Below, in pieces: positions 29,671-37,985 of a DNA stretch of 64,000 nt. The stretch covers positions 186,001 to 250,000 of the forward strand of contig NZ_JACHWZ010000006.1 in assembly GCF_014191725.1 (NCBI RefSeq), given 5' to 3'. The notes beneath the pieces were generated by a model. That model did no database searches. It had not been told where the DNA came from and was given only the letters and a program-made list of their open reading frames with translations. This stretch comes from Microbulbifer rhizosphaerae. GTDB taxonomy: Bacteria; Pseudomonadota; Gammaproteobacteria; Pseudomonadales; Cellvibrionaceae. The first letter of the stretch is position 1; every line of letters begins with the position of its first letter. The position numbers and the translations under genes are program-made.

Positions 29671-30631
29671 GGGCTGTCCCTCCTTTCCCGCTGCCGGTCA
29701 GCAGGCGCTGCATGGCAATAAAGGCGAACAACAACAGGCCGATAACGATTTTTGTCCACCAGCTATTGAGGGTGCCATCGAAGGAAATATAGGTCTGGAT
29801 AACTCCCATGATCAGCACGCCGACCAGGGTACCGATTACGTAACCGGAACCACCGGTAAGCAGGGTGCCACCGATAACCACCGCGGCGATGGCGTCCAGC
29901 TCCAGGCCCACCCCGGTCAGGGAGTAGCCGGAGAAGGTGTAAAAAGTATAAACAATGCCGCCGAGTGCCGACAGAAAGCCACTGATGGCATAGATGGTGA
30001 TAGTGGTTTGCGCCACCGGCACGCCCATCAGCTGTGCCGATTGCGCACTGCCACCGAGGGCGTAGATATACCCTCCCAGCCGGCTGAAATGCGCGAGCAA
30101 TACCGCGGCGACCAGCACCAACAATAACACCAGCGTGGAGGTTCCCACCCAGGCGTTGCCCGGCAGGAGCAGACCGAAATCCGCCACGGTGTCGTAAAAG
30201 GGGTGGTCGATGGGAATGGACTCTTCGCTCAATGTGGTGGCCAATCCGCGTGCCAGGAACATGCCCGCCAGGGTGACAATAAATGGCTGCAGCCGGTAGT
30301 AGTGGATCAGCGCCCCCATGCCCGCGCCGAACAGGCCACCGCCGACCAATACCAGGGGGAAAACCTGCAACGGGTGCATTCCGTACTCACCGATCAACAG
30401 GGCACTGGCCACCCCGGTAAGCGCGATCACCGCGCCCACTGAAAGGTCGATACCGCCGGAGATAATCACAAAGGTCATGCCGATGGCGGTAATCGCCAGA
30501 AAGGCGTTGTCACTGAACAGGTTGGCAAAGACACGGGTACTGCCGAAGCCGGAAAACTGCAGTGACCCAGCCAGGAACAGCAGTACAAACAGGCCCGCAG
30601 TGACATAGAGAGTGGTGTACTTCGATTGCAT
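29663..30631 (-). CDS. ABC sugar permease, YjfF-like
   Basis: 322-aa inner-membrane permease of the ribose/galactofuranose type with about 8-10 hydrophobic helices. FVIISGGIDLSVGAVIAL and GTLLTGGSGYVIGTLVGVLI are family hallmarks. It resembles E. coli YjfF, the second permease of the YtfQRT-YjfF furanose transporter. ATG 30631 overlaps the TGA of the upstream permease (TGATG). Works with the ATPase at 31908 and the binding protein at 33414. Confidence 0.88.
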   Translation of the reverse strand: MQSKYTTLYVTAGLFVLLFLAGSLQFSGFGSTRVFANLFSDNAFLAITAIGMTFVIISGGIDLSVGAVIALTGVASALLIGEYGMHPLQVFPLVLVGGGLFGAGMGALIHYYRLQPFIVTLAGMFLARGLATTLSEESIPIDHPFYDTVADFGLLLPGNAWVGTSTLVLLLVLVAAVLLAHFSRLGGYIYALGGSAQSAQLMGVPVAQTTITIYAISGFLSALGGIVYTFYTFSGYSLTGVGLELDAIAAVVIGGTLLTGGSGYVIGTLVGVLIMGVIQTYISFDGTLNSWWTKIVIGLLLFAFIAMQRLLTGSGKGGTAHA

Positions 30632-31704
30632 CACGCCCGGCTCCCCTTCGGTTTCATCATCGACAACAATGCCGCCATCTGCGCCTGGAAGCGTGGCGAC
30701 TGCAACAGCAACACGAAAATCACCACTAGGGCCTTGATCAACAGGTTAAATTTCGGCGGCAGCCCGCTCATGATGATGGTGGTGCTCAGGCACTGGATCA
30801 CCAGCACGCCCACCAGCGACAACAGCAGTGAAAAACGCCCGCCCATTAGCGAGGCGCCGCCGATCACCACCGCGAGGATCGCATCCAGCTCCAGCCACAG
30901 GCCCGCATTGTTGGCATCGGCACCCTGGATATCCGCTGTTGCGATCATTCCCGCCAGCGACGCGCAGAGGCCGGCAATACAGTACACCAGCATTTTTACC
31001 GCGCGCGCATTGATGCCCAGATAATGGCTGGCCCCCGAGTTGCAGCCCACCGCCTCCACAAACAGCCCCAGCGCTGTCTTGCGCATCAGCAACTGCACCG
31101 CGGCAAAAACAATCAGGACCAGCACAATGGGAAAAGGCACACCGAGAAAATCGCCGGTCCCCAGAAAGGCGAAGCCGGAGTGTTGGAAGGTAACGATCTG
31201 CCCGGCATTGATCAGTTGGGCGATACCGCGGCCGGCCACCATCAGGATCAGCGTGGCGACGATCGGCTGAATTCCCAGGTAGCTGACCAGACTGCCATTC
31301 ACCGCTCCGGCGATCAGCCCGGCGCCGAGACCGGCGGCCAGCACCAGAAACACGCTGTCCACACCACCGACTATCAGGCTGGCGCACACCGCGCCGGCTA
31401 TGGCCATGGTGGCGCCCACCGACAGGTCGATACCGCCGGTGGCGATCACCAGGGTCATGCCGATAGCCAGCAGCGCCACCGGCGCGCTGCGGTTTAATAC
31501 GTCGATCAGGCTGCCGTAGAGGCGGCCGTCGTTGATCTCAATATGAAAAAATTCCGGAGCCAGAACCAGGTTGATGGCCAGCAGCAGACCCAATCCCAGC
31601 AGTGGCCACAGGTATCGGCCGGAGAGAGAGGGCAGCTTGCCACGCAGGCCGGCCGCGGGAGAAACTGGCTGCTCTCCGACGACAGCGGTTTGTAAATCGC
31701 TCAC
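30631..31704 (-). CDS. ABC sugar permease, YtfT-like
   Basis: 357 aa, inner membrane. Starts at GTG 31704 with GAGGCG upstream. Hallmarks: ALLAIGMTLVIATGGIDLSVGAT and VVIGGASLMGGRFSLL. First of two adjacent, non-identical permeases, the arrangement seen in ytfT-yjfF. About 200 bp containing a REP-like unit separate it from the ATPase gene, which is unusual inside a transporter operon. Confidence 0.88.
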   Translation of the reverse strand: MSDLQTAVVGEQPVSPAAGLRGKLPSLSGRYLWPLLGLGLLLAINLVLAPEFFHIEINDGRLYGSLIDVLNRSAPVALLAIGMTLVIATGGIDLSVGATMAIAGAVCASLIVGGVDSVFLVLAAGLGAGLIAGAVNGSLVSYLGIQPIVATLILMVAGRGIAQLINAGQIVTFQHSGFAFLGTGDFLGVPFPIVLVLIVFAAVQLLMRKTALGLFVEAVGCNSGASHYLGINARAVKMLVYCIAGLCASLAGMIATADIQGADANNAGLWLELDAILAVVIGGASLMGGRFSLLLSLVGVLVIQCLSTTIIMSGLPPKFNLLIKALVVIFVLLLQSPRFQAQMAALLSMMKPKGSRA

Positions 31705-31751
31705 ATCACGCCTCTTTTTTATTTAATTCACGATCGCCCGGATGCCACTCC

Positions 31752-31881
31752 GTAGGAGCCTGCTGTGACCGCCACGGACGGCGGGTGCCGCCCAACGGAA
31801 ATGCAGATTTTGCAGGAGCAAAAATTTGCCAGGCGAATGGAAAAGGACTTCGTATCTGTTCGCCTGCAAGCAGGCTCCTAC
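31752..31881. repeat. REP-like unit inside the transporter operon
   Basis: Begins GTAGGAGCCTGC and ends GCAGGCTCCTAC, with GCGAAC/TTCGCC-type internal sequence. Same family as 27058-27125. It separates the ATPase gene from the first permease gene. Confidence 0.6.
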
Positions 31882-31907
31882 AAGGAAAGCGCTTTGTCCA
31901 AAATAGG

Positions 31908-33398
31908 CTAGGCCTCGGCAATCGCTCGCATAATAGTGTTTTCGGAAATATCCTCGCCCTTGATCTCCGCCACCTTGCGACGATCACGCATTACCGCTAC
32001 GCGATCGGAAAAGGCCACCAGTTCCTCCAGCTCGGAGGAAGTCACCAGCAGCGACATGCCCTCGCTGCAAAGTTTCTTGATCAGTTTGAGAATTTCCGCG
32101 TGCGCGCCGATATCGACACCGCGAGTCGGCTCATCCAGAAGCAGCAACTGCGGATCAGTGGCCAGCCAGCGGGCCAGGATCACCTTCTGCTGGTTGCCGC
32201 CACTCAACTGCTCGATAGGCTTGTCCGCATCCGGCGTGGCGATCTGAAGCTCTTCGATAAAGCGCTCCGCCAGCTTCTGCTGTTCAGCCCGCCCCATTGG
32301 GCGCCACCAGCCACGCCGCGCCTGCACCGCCAGGGCGATATTCTCGCGGATCGACAGCGGGCCGACGATACCACTGGTCTTGCGGTCCTCAGGACAGAGG
32401 GCCAGGCCCGCGGCGATAGCGTCGGCGGGCTGCTTGAAACTCCGCTCGCGGCCGTTGAAAACTATCGATCCGCTGGATTTTTTATCCACACCGAATACGG
32501 CGCGGCAAACTTCGGTGCGACCGGAGCCGAGCAAACCGGCCAGCCCCACCGCCTCACCGCGGTTCACCGTCAAATCGGTTTCACCCAGGGAACCGCGCAC
32601 GCTGACCCCCTGCAGGGACAACAACGCCTCACCGCCCTCCCGCTGTTCGCGGGCATCACCGCGGTGCGCCTCACGCTGCAACTCCTTGCCTAGCATATGT
32701 GCGACCAGCTCTTCCCGAGGCAGACTGGCGGTTTCGAATTCACCGACAAGCGTGCCGTTGCGCAGCACGGTAATGCGGTCGCAGACGCTGTACACCTGGT
32801 CGAGAAAGTGGGTGATAAATACTATCCCGATGCCCCTGGCCTTCAGCTCACGCATCACCCCGAACAGCTGCTCCACCTCGCCGGCATCCAGGCTGGCGGT
32901 GGGCTCGTCGAGCACCAGCACTTTGGCCGACATATCCACGCCGCGGGCAATGGCCACCAGTTGCTGTACCGCCACCGAATAGCTCGACAGCGGTCGGGAG
33001 ACATCGATATCCAGTGCGAAACGCTTCAGCAGTTCCGCGGACTGGCGGTGGATACGCTTCCAGTCGATCAGGCCAAATTTCTTCGGCTCGCGCCCCAGGT
33101 AGATGTTCTGCGCCACGCTGAGATTGGGCAGCAGGTTGACCTCCTGATAGACGGTGCTGATGCCCCGCGCCTGGGCCTGGGCGGTGCTCTTCAGCCGCAG
33201 GGGCTCGCCCAGATAGGTCATGGAACCGCCGTCGCCCTCCAGGGCGCCGGTCATCACCTTCACCAGGGTGGACTTGCCCGCACCGTTCTCACCGAGCAGC
33301 GCGTGGATTTCTCCCGCGCGCAAATGGAAGTCGACACCGTCCAGCGCTTTCACGCCCGGGTAGCGCTTTTCGACTTTACTGAGACTTAACAGTGTCAT
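31908..33398 (-). CDS. ABC sugar transporter ATPase, YtfR-like
   Basis: 496 aa with two fused ABC domains. ATG 33398 was chosen; an in-frame GTG at 33410 is possible. Domain 1: Walker A GENGAGKST, signature-like SSYSVAVQQLVAIARG, Walker B LVLDEPTASLD. Domain 2: degenerate Walker A GLLGSGRTE, signature LSGGNQQKVILARWL, LLLDEPTRGVDIGAH. This tandem form is typical of monosaccharide ABC importers. Lies 15 bp after the binding-protein gene. Confidence 0.92.
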   Translation of the reverse strand: MTLLSLSKVEKRYPGVKALDGVDFHLRAGEIHALLGENGAGKSTLVKVMTGALEGDGGSMTYLGEPLRLKSTAQAQARGISTVYQEVNLLPNLSVAQNIYLGREPKKFGLIDWKRIHRQSAELLKRFALDIDVSRPLSSYSVAVQQLVAIARGVDMSAKVLVLDEPTASLDAGEVEQLFGVMRELKARGIGIVFITHFLDQVYSVCDRITVLRNGTLVGEFETASLPREELVAHMLGKELQREAHRGDAREQREGGEALLSLQGVSVRGSLGETDLTVNRGEAVGLAGLLGSGRTEVCRAVFGVDKKSSGSIVFNGRERSFKQPADAIAAGLALCPEDRKTSGIVGPLSIRENIALAVQARRGWWRPMGRAEQQKLAERFIEELQIATPDADKPIEQLSGGNQQKVILARWLATDPQLLLLDEPTRGVDIGAHAEILKLIKKLCSEGMSLLVTSSELEELVAFSDRVAVMRDRRKVAEIKGEDISENTIMRAIAEA

Positions 33399-33413
33399 GG
33401 TTACCGCCACTAA

Positions 33414-34361
33414 TTACTTGGCCGCGCGTTTCTTGTACTCCTCGGCCGCAGTCTCCTGCGTGAAGAGATCGCCGGTGGTGGTGATCAGCTTGTCGATCTT
33501 GCGATCGCCATTCAGGTAGCGCTCGATGACGTCGAACGCCGGCGCACCCAGATGCGGGTTGAGCTCCACGGTGGCGTTGGCATCGCCGTCGGCCATGGCC
33601 TTGAAATAGTCCGGCACGCCGTCGACGGATACAACCAGCATATCCGCGCCGGGCTTCAGGCCGGCTTCCTTGATCGCCTGGATACCGCCCAGGGCCATCT
33701 CGTCGTTATGCGCCCAGAGTGCGCAGATGTCCTTGCCGCTGTTCTCCGCCTTGAGCATGGCTTCCATCACTTCCTTGCCCTTGGTGCGAGTGAATTCGCC
33801 AGTCTGGCTGCGCACGATTTTAGCGTTCGGATACTTGGCGATGACCTCGTTAAAACCCTTCATGCGGTCGATGGCCGCAGTGGCCCCCACGGTGCCCTGC
33901 AGTTCCAAAATACTGCAGTTGCCACCGGTCTCCTCCATCAGCCAGTTGGCCGCGCGACGACCCTCTTCGACAAAGTCGGAGGCGATACGGGTGAGGAAAA
34001 GGGAGGCATTCTTGACATCCACATTGCGATCGAGGATCACAACTGGGATACGCGCCCGTTTGGCTTCGCGCAGCACCGGCTTCCAGCCGGTTTCCACCAC
34101 CGGTGCAATCATAATGGCGTCCACACCCTGGGCGATAAAACTGCGTACCGCCTTGATCTGGTTTTCCTGCTTTTGCTGGGCGTCGGAAAATTTCAGCTCG
34201 ATACTGCGGCGCTTGGCCTCGGCCTTGACGGATTCGCTGAAACTGGTACGCCAGCCGCTCTCGGAACCCACCTGGGAGAAACCCACGGTAATGGCAGCGG
34301 CGCTCTGCACCAGGCAAAACAACAGGGCCAAGCCACCGGTTAGTGATTGGATGATTTTCAT
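33414..34361 (-). CDS. Periplasmic sugar-binding protein, YtfQ-like
   Basis: 315 aa with a signal peptide ending SAAA-ITVGFSQVG. Periplasmic-binding-protein type 1 fold: SESGWRTSFSESVKAEA, GVDAIMIAPVVETGWKPVL, IPVVILDRNVD, ALWAHNDEMALGGIQA and VSVDGVPDYFKAMADG. The first strand and GWRT resemble E. coli YtfQ, which prefers galactofuranose, so this protein may bind L-arabinofuranose; that is inference. GAGGAGG 5 nt before ATG 34361. Confidence 0.9.
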   Translation of the reverse strand: MKIIQSLTGGLALLFCLVQSAAAITVGFSQVGSESGWRTSFSESVKAEAKRRSIELKFSDAQQKQENQIKAVRSFIAQGVDAIMIAPVVETGWKPVLREAKRARIPVVILDRNVDVKNASLFLTRIASDFVEEGRRAANWLMEETGGNCSILELQGTVGATAAIDRMKGFNEVIAKYPNAKIVRSQTGEFTRTKGKEVMEAMLKAENSGKDICALWAHNDEMALGGIQAIKEAGLKPGADMLVVSVDGVPDYFKAMADGDANATVELNPHLGAPAFDVIERYLNGDRKIDKLITTTGDLFTQETAAEEYKKRAAK

Positions 34362-34422
34362 GGAAACCTCCTCATCGAAAGGTTCGTTCGTTTATATTTA
34401 TTTTTTGGGCGCGGCAGTAATC

Positions 34423-34496
34423 GTAGGGTGCGCCGTGCGCACCAAAAGATCCGAAGCTCGCGCCACCTTCATGGCGGTGCGCACGGCGCACCCTAC
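34423..34496. repeat. Perfect 21-bp inverted repeat (GTAGGGTGCGCCGTGCGC family)
   Basis: Arms 34423-34443 and 34476-34496 are exact reverse complements, GTAGG at one end and CCTAC at the other. It lies between galM and the sugar-binding protein gene. Confidence 0.85.
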
Positions 34497-34512
34497 GGCA
34501 CTAAATCTTTTG

Positions 34513-35568
34513 TTACTTTGCAGAAAATTTATAAATGGTCGTTTGCCTGTATTCCTCCCCCGCCTCCAGCATTATGGAAGGAAATTCGCTATGGTTGGGC
34601 GCATCCGGAAAACCGTGGGTTTCCAGGCAGAGTCCGCTGCGGTGCGCCATGGGCGAACCGTCCTCGCGGTTGCGGCTGCCGTCGAGAAAGTTACCGCTAT
34701 AGAACTGCACTCCCGGTTCGCTGGAAATCACATCCAGGCATCGCCCGGAAAGCGGGTCCCGCAGGGATGCGATGGACTTCAGCGCTTTGTCACCCGTCCG
34801 CTCCACCACCCAATAGTTATCGTAGCCACCGGGCAGCCGGTCGATATCCCGGCCAATCGGTTTGCGCCGACGGAAATCCAGCGGCGTGCTGTCCAGGTCC
34901 AGCAGCTCGCCGGTGGGAATCAGTCCGCTGTCCAATTCCAGGTATTGCGCCGCGTTTATCTGCAACTCGTGATCGAGAATGCTGCCCCCCGCCGCCAGAT
35001 TCCAGTAGGCGTGGTTAGTAAGACTTATCGGTGTACGGCGATCACTGCGGGCCCGGTATTCGAGAGTCAGTTCGTCCTCTTCGCTCAACCGGTAGGTCAG
35101 CTCGGCTTCCACCCGGCCCGGGTAGCCGCCGTCGCCGTCCGCACTCTCACAGCGAAAGGTCACCGCGGCACCGGGCCCCGGGCTGGCAGCCCAGCGCCGG
35201 GTGCCCAGGCCTTCGGGACCGCCGTGCAGATGGTTTTCGCCATCGTTGGCCGGCAGCTGTACCTCCCCCTCGCCGAGGGGGAAGCGCGCCCTGCCGATCC
35301 GGTTGGCCACCCGGCCCACGGTGACACCGAGAAACCAGTTGTTGTCCAACCAATTGCGCGGTTCGCCGTAAGTCAGCAGGATATTACCGTGGCGGCCATC
35401 GCGATCCGCGGTGTGCACCGATAGCAGGCTGGCACCCAGGTCAGCAAGCTGCACCTGGGTGCCGCGGCAGTTGCCCAGGGTAAAAACCTGTAGCGGCTCC
35501 TCCAGCCCTTCCACCGCAAGCTGCAACCGGGCAACAGCGGAATTCAGGGAAGTCTCAACCGATGCCAT
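34513..35568 (-). CDS. galM: Aldose 1-epimerase
   Basis: 351 aa, cytoplasmic (no signal). Interconverts the alpha and beta anomers of a sugar, presumably arabinose here so that the dehydrogenase gets its preferred form. Galactose mutarotase motifs: GVTVGRVANRIG, NDGENHLHGG, catalytic His in SLTNHAYWNLAG-like, and LETHGFPDAPNH with the catalytic Glu. Its ATG overlaps the last 14 nt of the upstream aldehyde dehydrogenase gene, so expression is coupled. Confidence 0.92.
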   Translation of the reverse strand: MASVETSLNSAVARLQLAVEGLEEPLQVFTLGNCRGTQVQLADLGASLLSVHTADRDGRHGNILLTYGEPRNWLDNNWFLGVTVGRVANRIGRARFPLGEGEVQLPANDGENHLHGGPEGLGTRRWAASPGPGAAVTFRCESADGDGGYPGRVEAELTYRLSEEDELTLEYRARSDRRTPISLTNHAYWNLAAGGSILDHELQINAAQYLELDSGLIPTGELLDLDSTPLDFRRRKPIGRDIDRLPGGYDNYWVVERTGDKALKSIASLRDPLSGRCLDVISSEPGVQFYSGNFLDGSRNREDGSPMAHRSGLCLETHGFPDAPNHSEFPSIMLEAGEEYRQTTIYKFSAK

Positions 35569-37162
35569 CGCTGGTTTTCCTGCCGTTGACCAGCCGGGAA
35601 AGGCCCAGGGGATTGCTGTTTTTCAGCGCATCCGGGAGCAGGTTCTCCGGGTAGTTCTGGAAACAGATCGGGCGTACGAAGCGCGCGATGGCCATGGTAC
35701 CCACCGAGGTGAAACGGCTGTCTGTCGCCGCAGGGAAGGGGCCGCCGTGCATCATCGCATGGCACACTTCCACGCCGGTGGGGAAACCGTTGACCACTAT
35801 TCTGCCAACCCGCTGGCGCAGCTGTTGCAGCAGGTCGCCGTAGCTGTCGAGTTCGCCGTCGGCACACTGGAGAGTGCCGGTGAGCTGGCCCTTCAGGGAC
35901 CCTACAACCGCCAGCAGCTCCTCGCGATCGCGGCACTTCACAACCAGGGATACCGGTCCGAAAACCTCTTCCTGCAGTGCAGGATTGGCGAGGAATTCCG
36001 CTCCGCTGACGGTGAACAGGCCAGCCTGGCAGGTGAAACCGCCGTCTTCGCCGGCACTCTCTTCCGTCGCCTGACCTTGCGCCAGCTGCTCCACACCCGC
36101 CTGGTCGCGCAGATGGGCCAGGCCGCTGCGGTAGCCGCTGAGGGTATTCTTGTTCAACATTACTCCGGCGCCGACCTTTGACAGGGCTTCCCCCGCCGCC
36201 GCGGTAAAGCGGTCCAGACCTTCGCCTTCGACTGACAGTACCAGCCCCGGATTGACGCAGAACTGGCCGGTGCCCATATTCAGGGAGGTGATAAAACCTT
36301 CGGCGATAGTCTCCGCAGAATTCTCCAGCGCCTGTGGCAGCAGCACCACCGGGTTTACGCTGCCCATTTCCGCGAACACCGGGATGGGCTCCAGCCGTTC
36401 GTTGGCCAGTTTAAAGAGCGCGGTGCCACCGGTGAAGGATCCGGTAAAGCCCACCGCCTTGATGCCCGGCGCCTTCACCAGCTCGGCGCCCACGCGGCTG
36501 CCCGCACCCAGGATCAGCGAGAAGACGCCGCCCGGCAGGCCGGATTTCTCCACCGCCCGACCGACCGCCCGGGCCACCAGTTCGCTGGTCCCCGGGTGGG
36601 AATTGTGCCCCTTAACAACCACCGGGCATCCAGCGGCAAAGGCCGAGGCGGTGTCGCCGCCGGCCACGGAAAACGCCAGCGGGAAGTTGCTCGCGCCGAA
36701 TACCGCCACCGGGCCCAGCGCCTGGTTGAAACTGCGCAGATCCGGGCGCGGCAGCGGCTGGCGGTCCGGCAGCGCGGTATCGATACGCGCGTCGAGGTAT
36801 TCACCGGAGACGATCCACTCGGCGAAAAGTTTCAGCTGGCCACAGGTCCGGCCCCGCTCGCCCTCTGCCCGCGCACGGGGGTAGCCGGTTTCGGCGGTGA
36901 CCCGCTCCAGCAGTTCGTCACCCAGGGCCATGATTTCGTCGGCACAACGGTTGAGAAACTCCGCCCGTACCGAGGGCGCAGTATTGGCAAACTCCGCGGC
37001 GCAGGCACTGGCCGCGGCTACGGCCTCGGCCACCTGCTGTTCATCGGCGCCGATGAATTCCGGCTCCAGGCTCTCCCCGGTGGCGGGGTTCACGGCACGG
37101 AAGCTGTCCGCGTTGCCGGCTTTCCACTCGCCGGCGATCAATTGTTTACCAGTAATCGACAT
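35555..37162 (-). CDS. 2-oxoglutarate semialdehyde dehydrogenase (ALDH)
   Basis: 535-aa NAD(P)-dependent aldehyde dehydrogenase, last step of oxidative arabinose degradation (2-oxoglutarate semialdehyde to 2-oxoglutarate). ATG 37162 has GAGGAGA 7 nt upstream. FGASNFPLAFSVAGGDTASA, VVVKGHNSHPGTSE, GFTGS, catalytic Glu in VFAEMGSVNPVV and catalytic Cys in MGTGQFCVNPG fit the subgroup known from arabinose/hydroxyproline pathways. Lies 17 bp after the SDR gene. Confidence 0.92.
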   Translation of the reverse strand: MSITGKQLIAGEWKAGNADSFRAVNPATGESLEPEFIGADEQQVAEAVAAASACAAEFANTAPSVRAEFLNRCADEIMALGDELLERVTAETGYPRARAEGERGRTCGQLKLFAEWIVSGEYLDARIDTALPDRQPLPRPDLRSFNQALGPVAVFGASNFPLAFSVAGGDTASAFAAGCPVVVKGHNSHPGTSELVARAVGRAVEKSGLPGGVFSLILGAGSRVGAELVKAPGIKAVGFTGSFTGGTALFKLANERLEPIPVFAEMGSVNPVVLLPQALENSAETIAEGFITSLNMGTGQFCVNPGLVLSVEGEGLDRFTAAAGEALSKVGAGVMLNKNTLSGYRSGLAHLRDQAGVEQLAQGQATEESAGEDGGFTCQAGLFTVSGAEFLANPALQEEVFGPVSLVVKCRDREELLAVVGSLKGQLTGTLQCADGELDSYGDLLQQLRQRVGRIVVNGFPTGVEVCHAMMHGGPFPAATDSRFTSVGTMAIARFVRPICFQNYPENLLPDALKNSNPLGLSRLVNGRKTSDGIG

Positions 37163-37179
37163 TTTTGATTCTCCTCTGC

Positions 37180-37953
37180 TTAAATCCAGCCGCCGTCGAC
37201 TATAAAGTTTTGCGCAGTACACATACAGCTGTCGTCGGAGGCGAGGAACAGCACCATTGCACTGATGTTCTCCGGTATCAAGCGTTCCTTGAGACTCTGG
37301 TTGCGATCGATCTCCACCGCCGTATTCTCATCCACCCGCTCGCGCAACTGTTTTTCCGTCATCACCCAGCCGGGCACCAGGGTGTTGACGCGGATCTTGT
37401 CCGGCCCCATGTCCCGGGCCAGGCCGCGAGTCAGGCCCTCGATCGCGGCTTTGGAGCTGGTATAGCCGGGCATGCCACCCTGCCCCGCGTGCCAGCTCAT
37501 GGAACCGAAATTGACGATGGAGCCACCGCCCAGCTGCTTCATCTGCGGGTAGACCGCCTGTGCGGCGAAAAACTGGTGGCGCAGGTTGACCGCCGAGCAT
37601 TTGTCCCACTGTTCCGGCGTTACTTGGCGAAAGTCGTGGCGGTTGTCGTTGGCGGCGTTGTTGATCAGGACGGAAATAGGACCGAGCTCCCCGGCCGCGC
37701 GCTCGATGGCGTTCTGCAGCTTTTCAATATCGAGCAGGTCGCAGGGATAGAAATGCACACTGCCCGGGGAGCCCGACTCCTGGCGCAGCCGCTCCACCAG
37801 CGCCAGGGACACATCCTCCTGGATGTCCACGAATGCCACTTTGGAGCCCTGGCGAAAGAACGACTCCACCAGGCTGGCGCCGATACCGGAACCGCCGCCG
37901 GAGATAAATACGGTTTTGCCTTTCAAGCTGGGATATTGGTTGGTTAGCGTCAT
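37180..37953 (-). CDS. SDR dehydrogenase, probable L-arabinose 1-dehydrogenase
   Basis: 257-aa short-chain dehydrogenase. ATG 37953 gives the normal family length. Cofactor motif SGGGSGIG (about 18-25), NNAA (98-101) and catalytic S151/S153, Y164, K168 (YTSSK). A VDIQ stretch after beta-2 suggests NAD preference. In this operon it would oxidise L-arabinose to arabinono-lactone. Other SDR sugar dehydrogenases cannot be excluded, but no competing arabinose dehydrogenase is present. About 30 bp after the dehydratase gene. Confidence 0.88.
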   Translation of the reverse strand: MTLTNQYPSLKGKTVFISGGGSGIGASLVESFFRQGSKVAFVDIQEDVSLALVERLRQESGSPGSVHFYPCDLLDIEKLQNAIERAAGELGPISVLINNAANDNRHDFRQVTPEQWDKCSAVNLRHQFFAAQAVYPQMKQLGGGSIVNFGSMSWHAGQGGMPGYTSSKAAIEGLTRGLARDMGPDKIRVNTLVPGWVMTEKQLRERVDENTAVEIDRNQSLKERLIPENISAMVLFLASDDSCMCTAQNFIVDGGWI

Positions 37954-37985
37954 TGTGCGTTCACTTTTGTTATCTGTGTCTGTAC

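Noticed and set aside
33670-35424. 584-codon plus-strand ORF opposite the binding protein and galM
   Set aside because: It crosses two real genes and an inverted repeat, with biased shadow composition.
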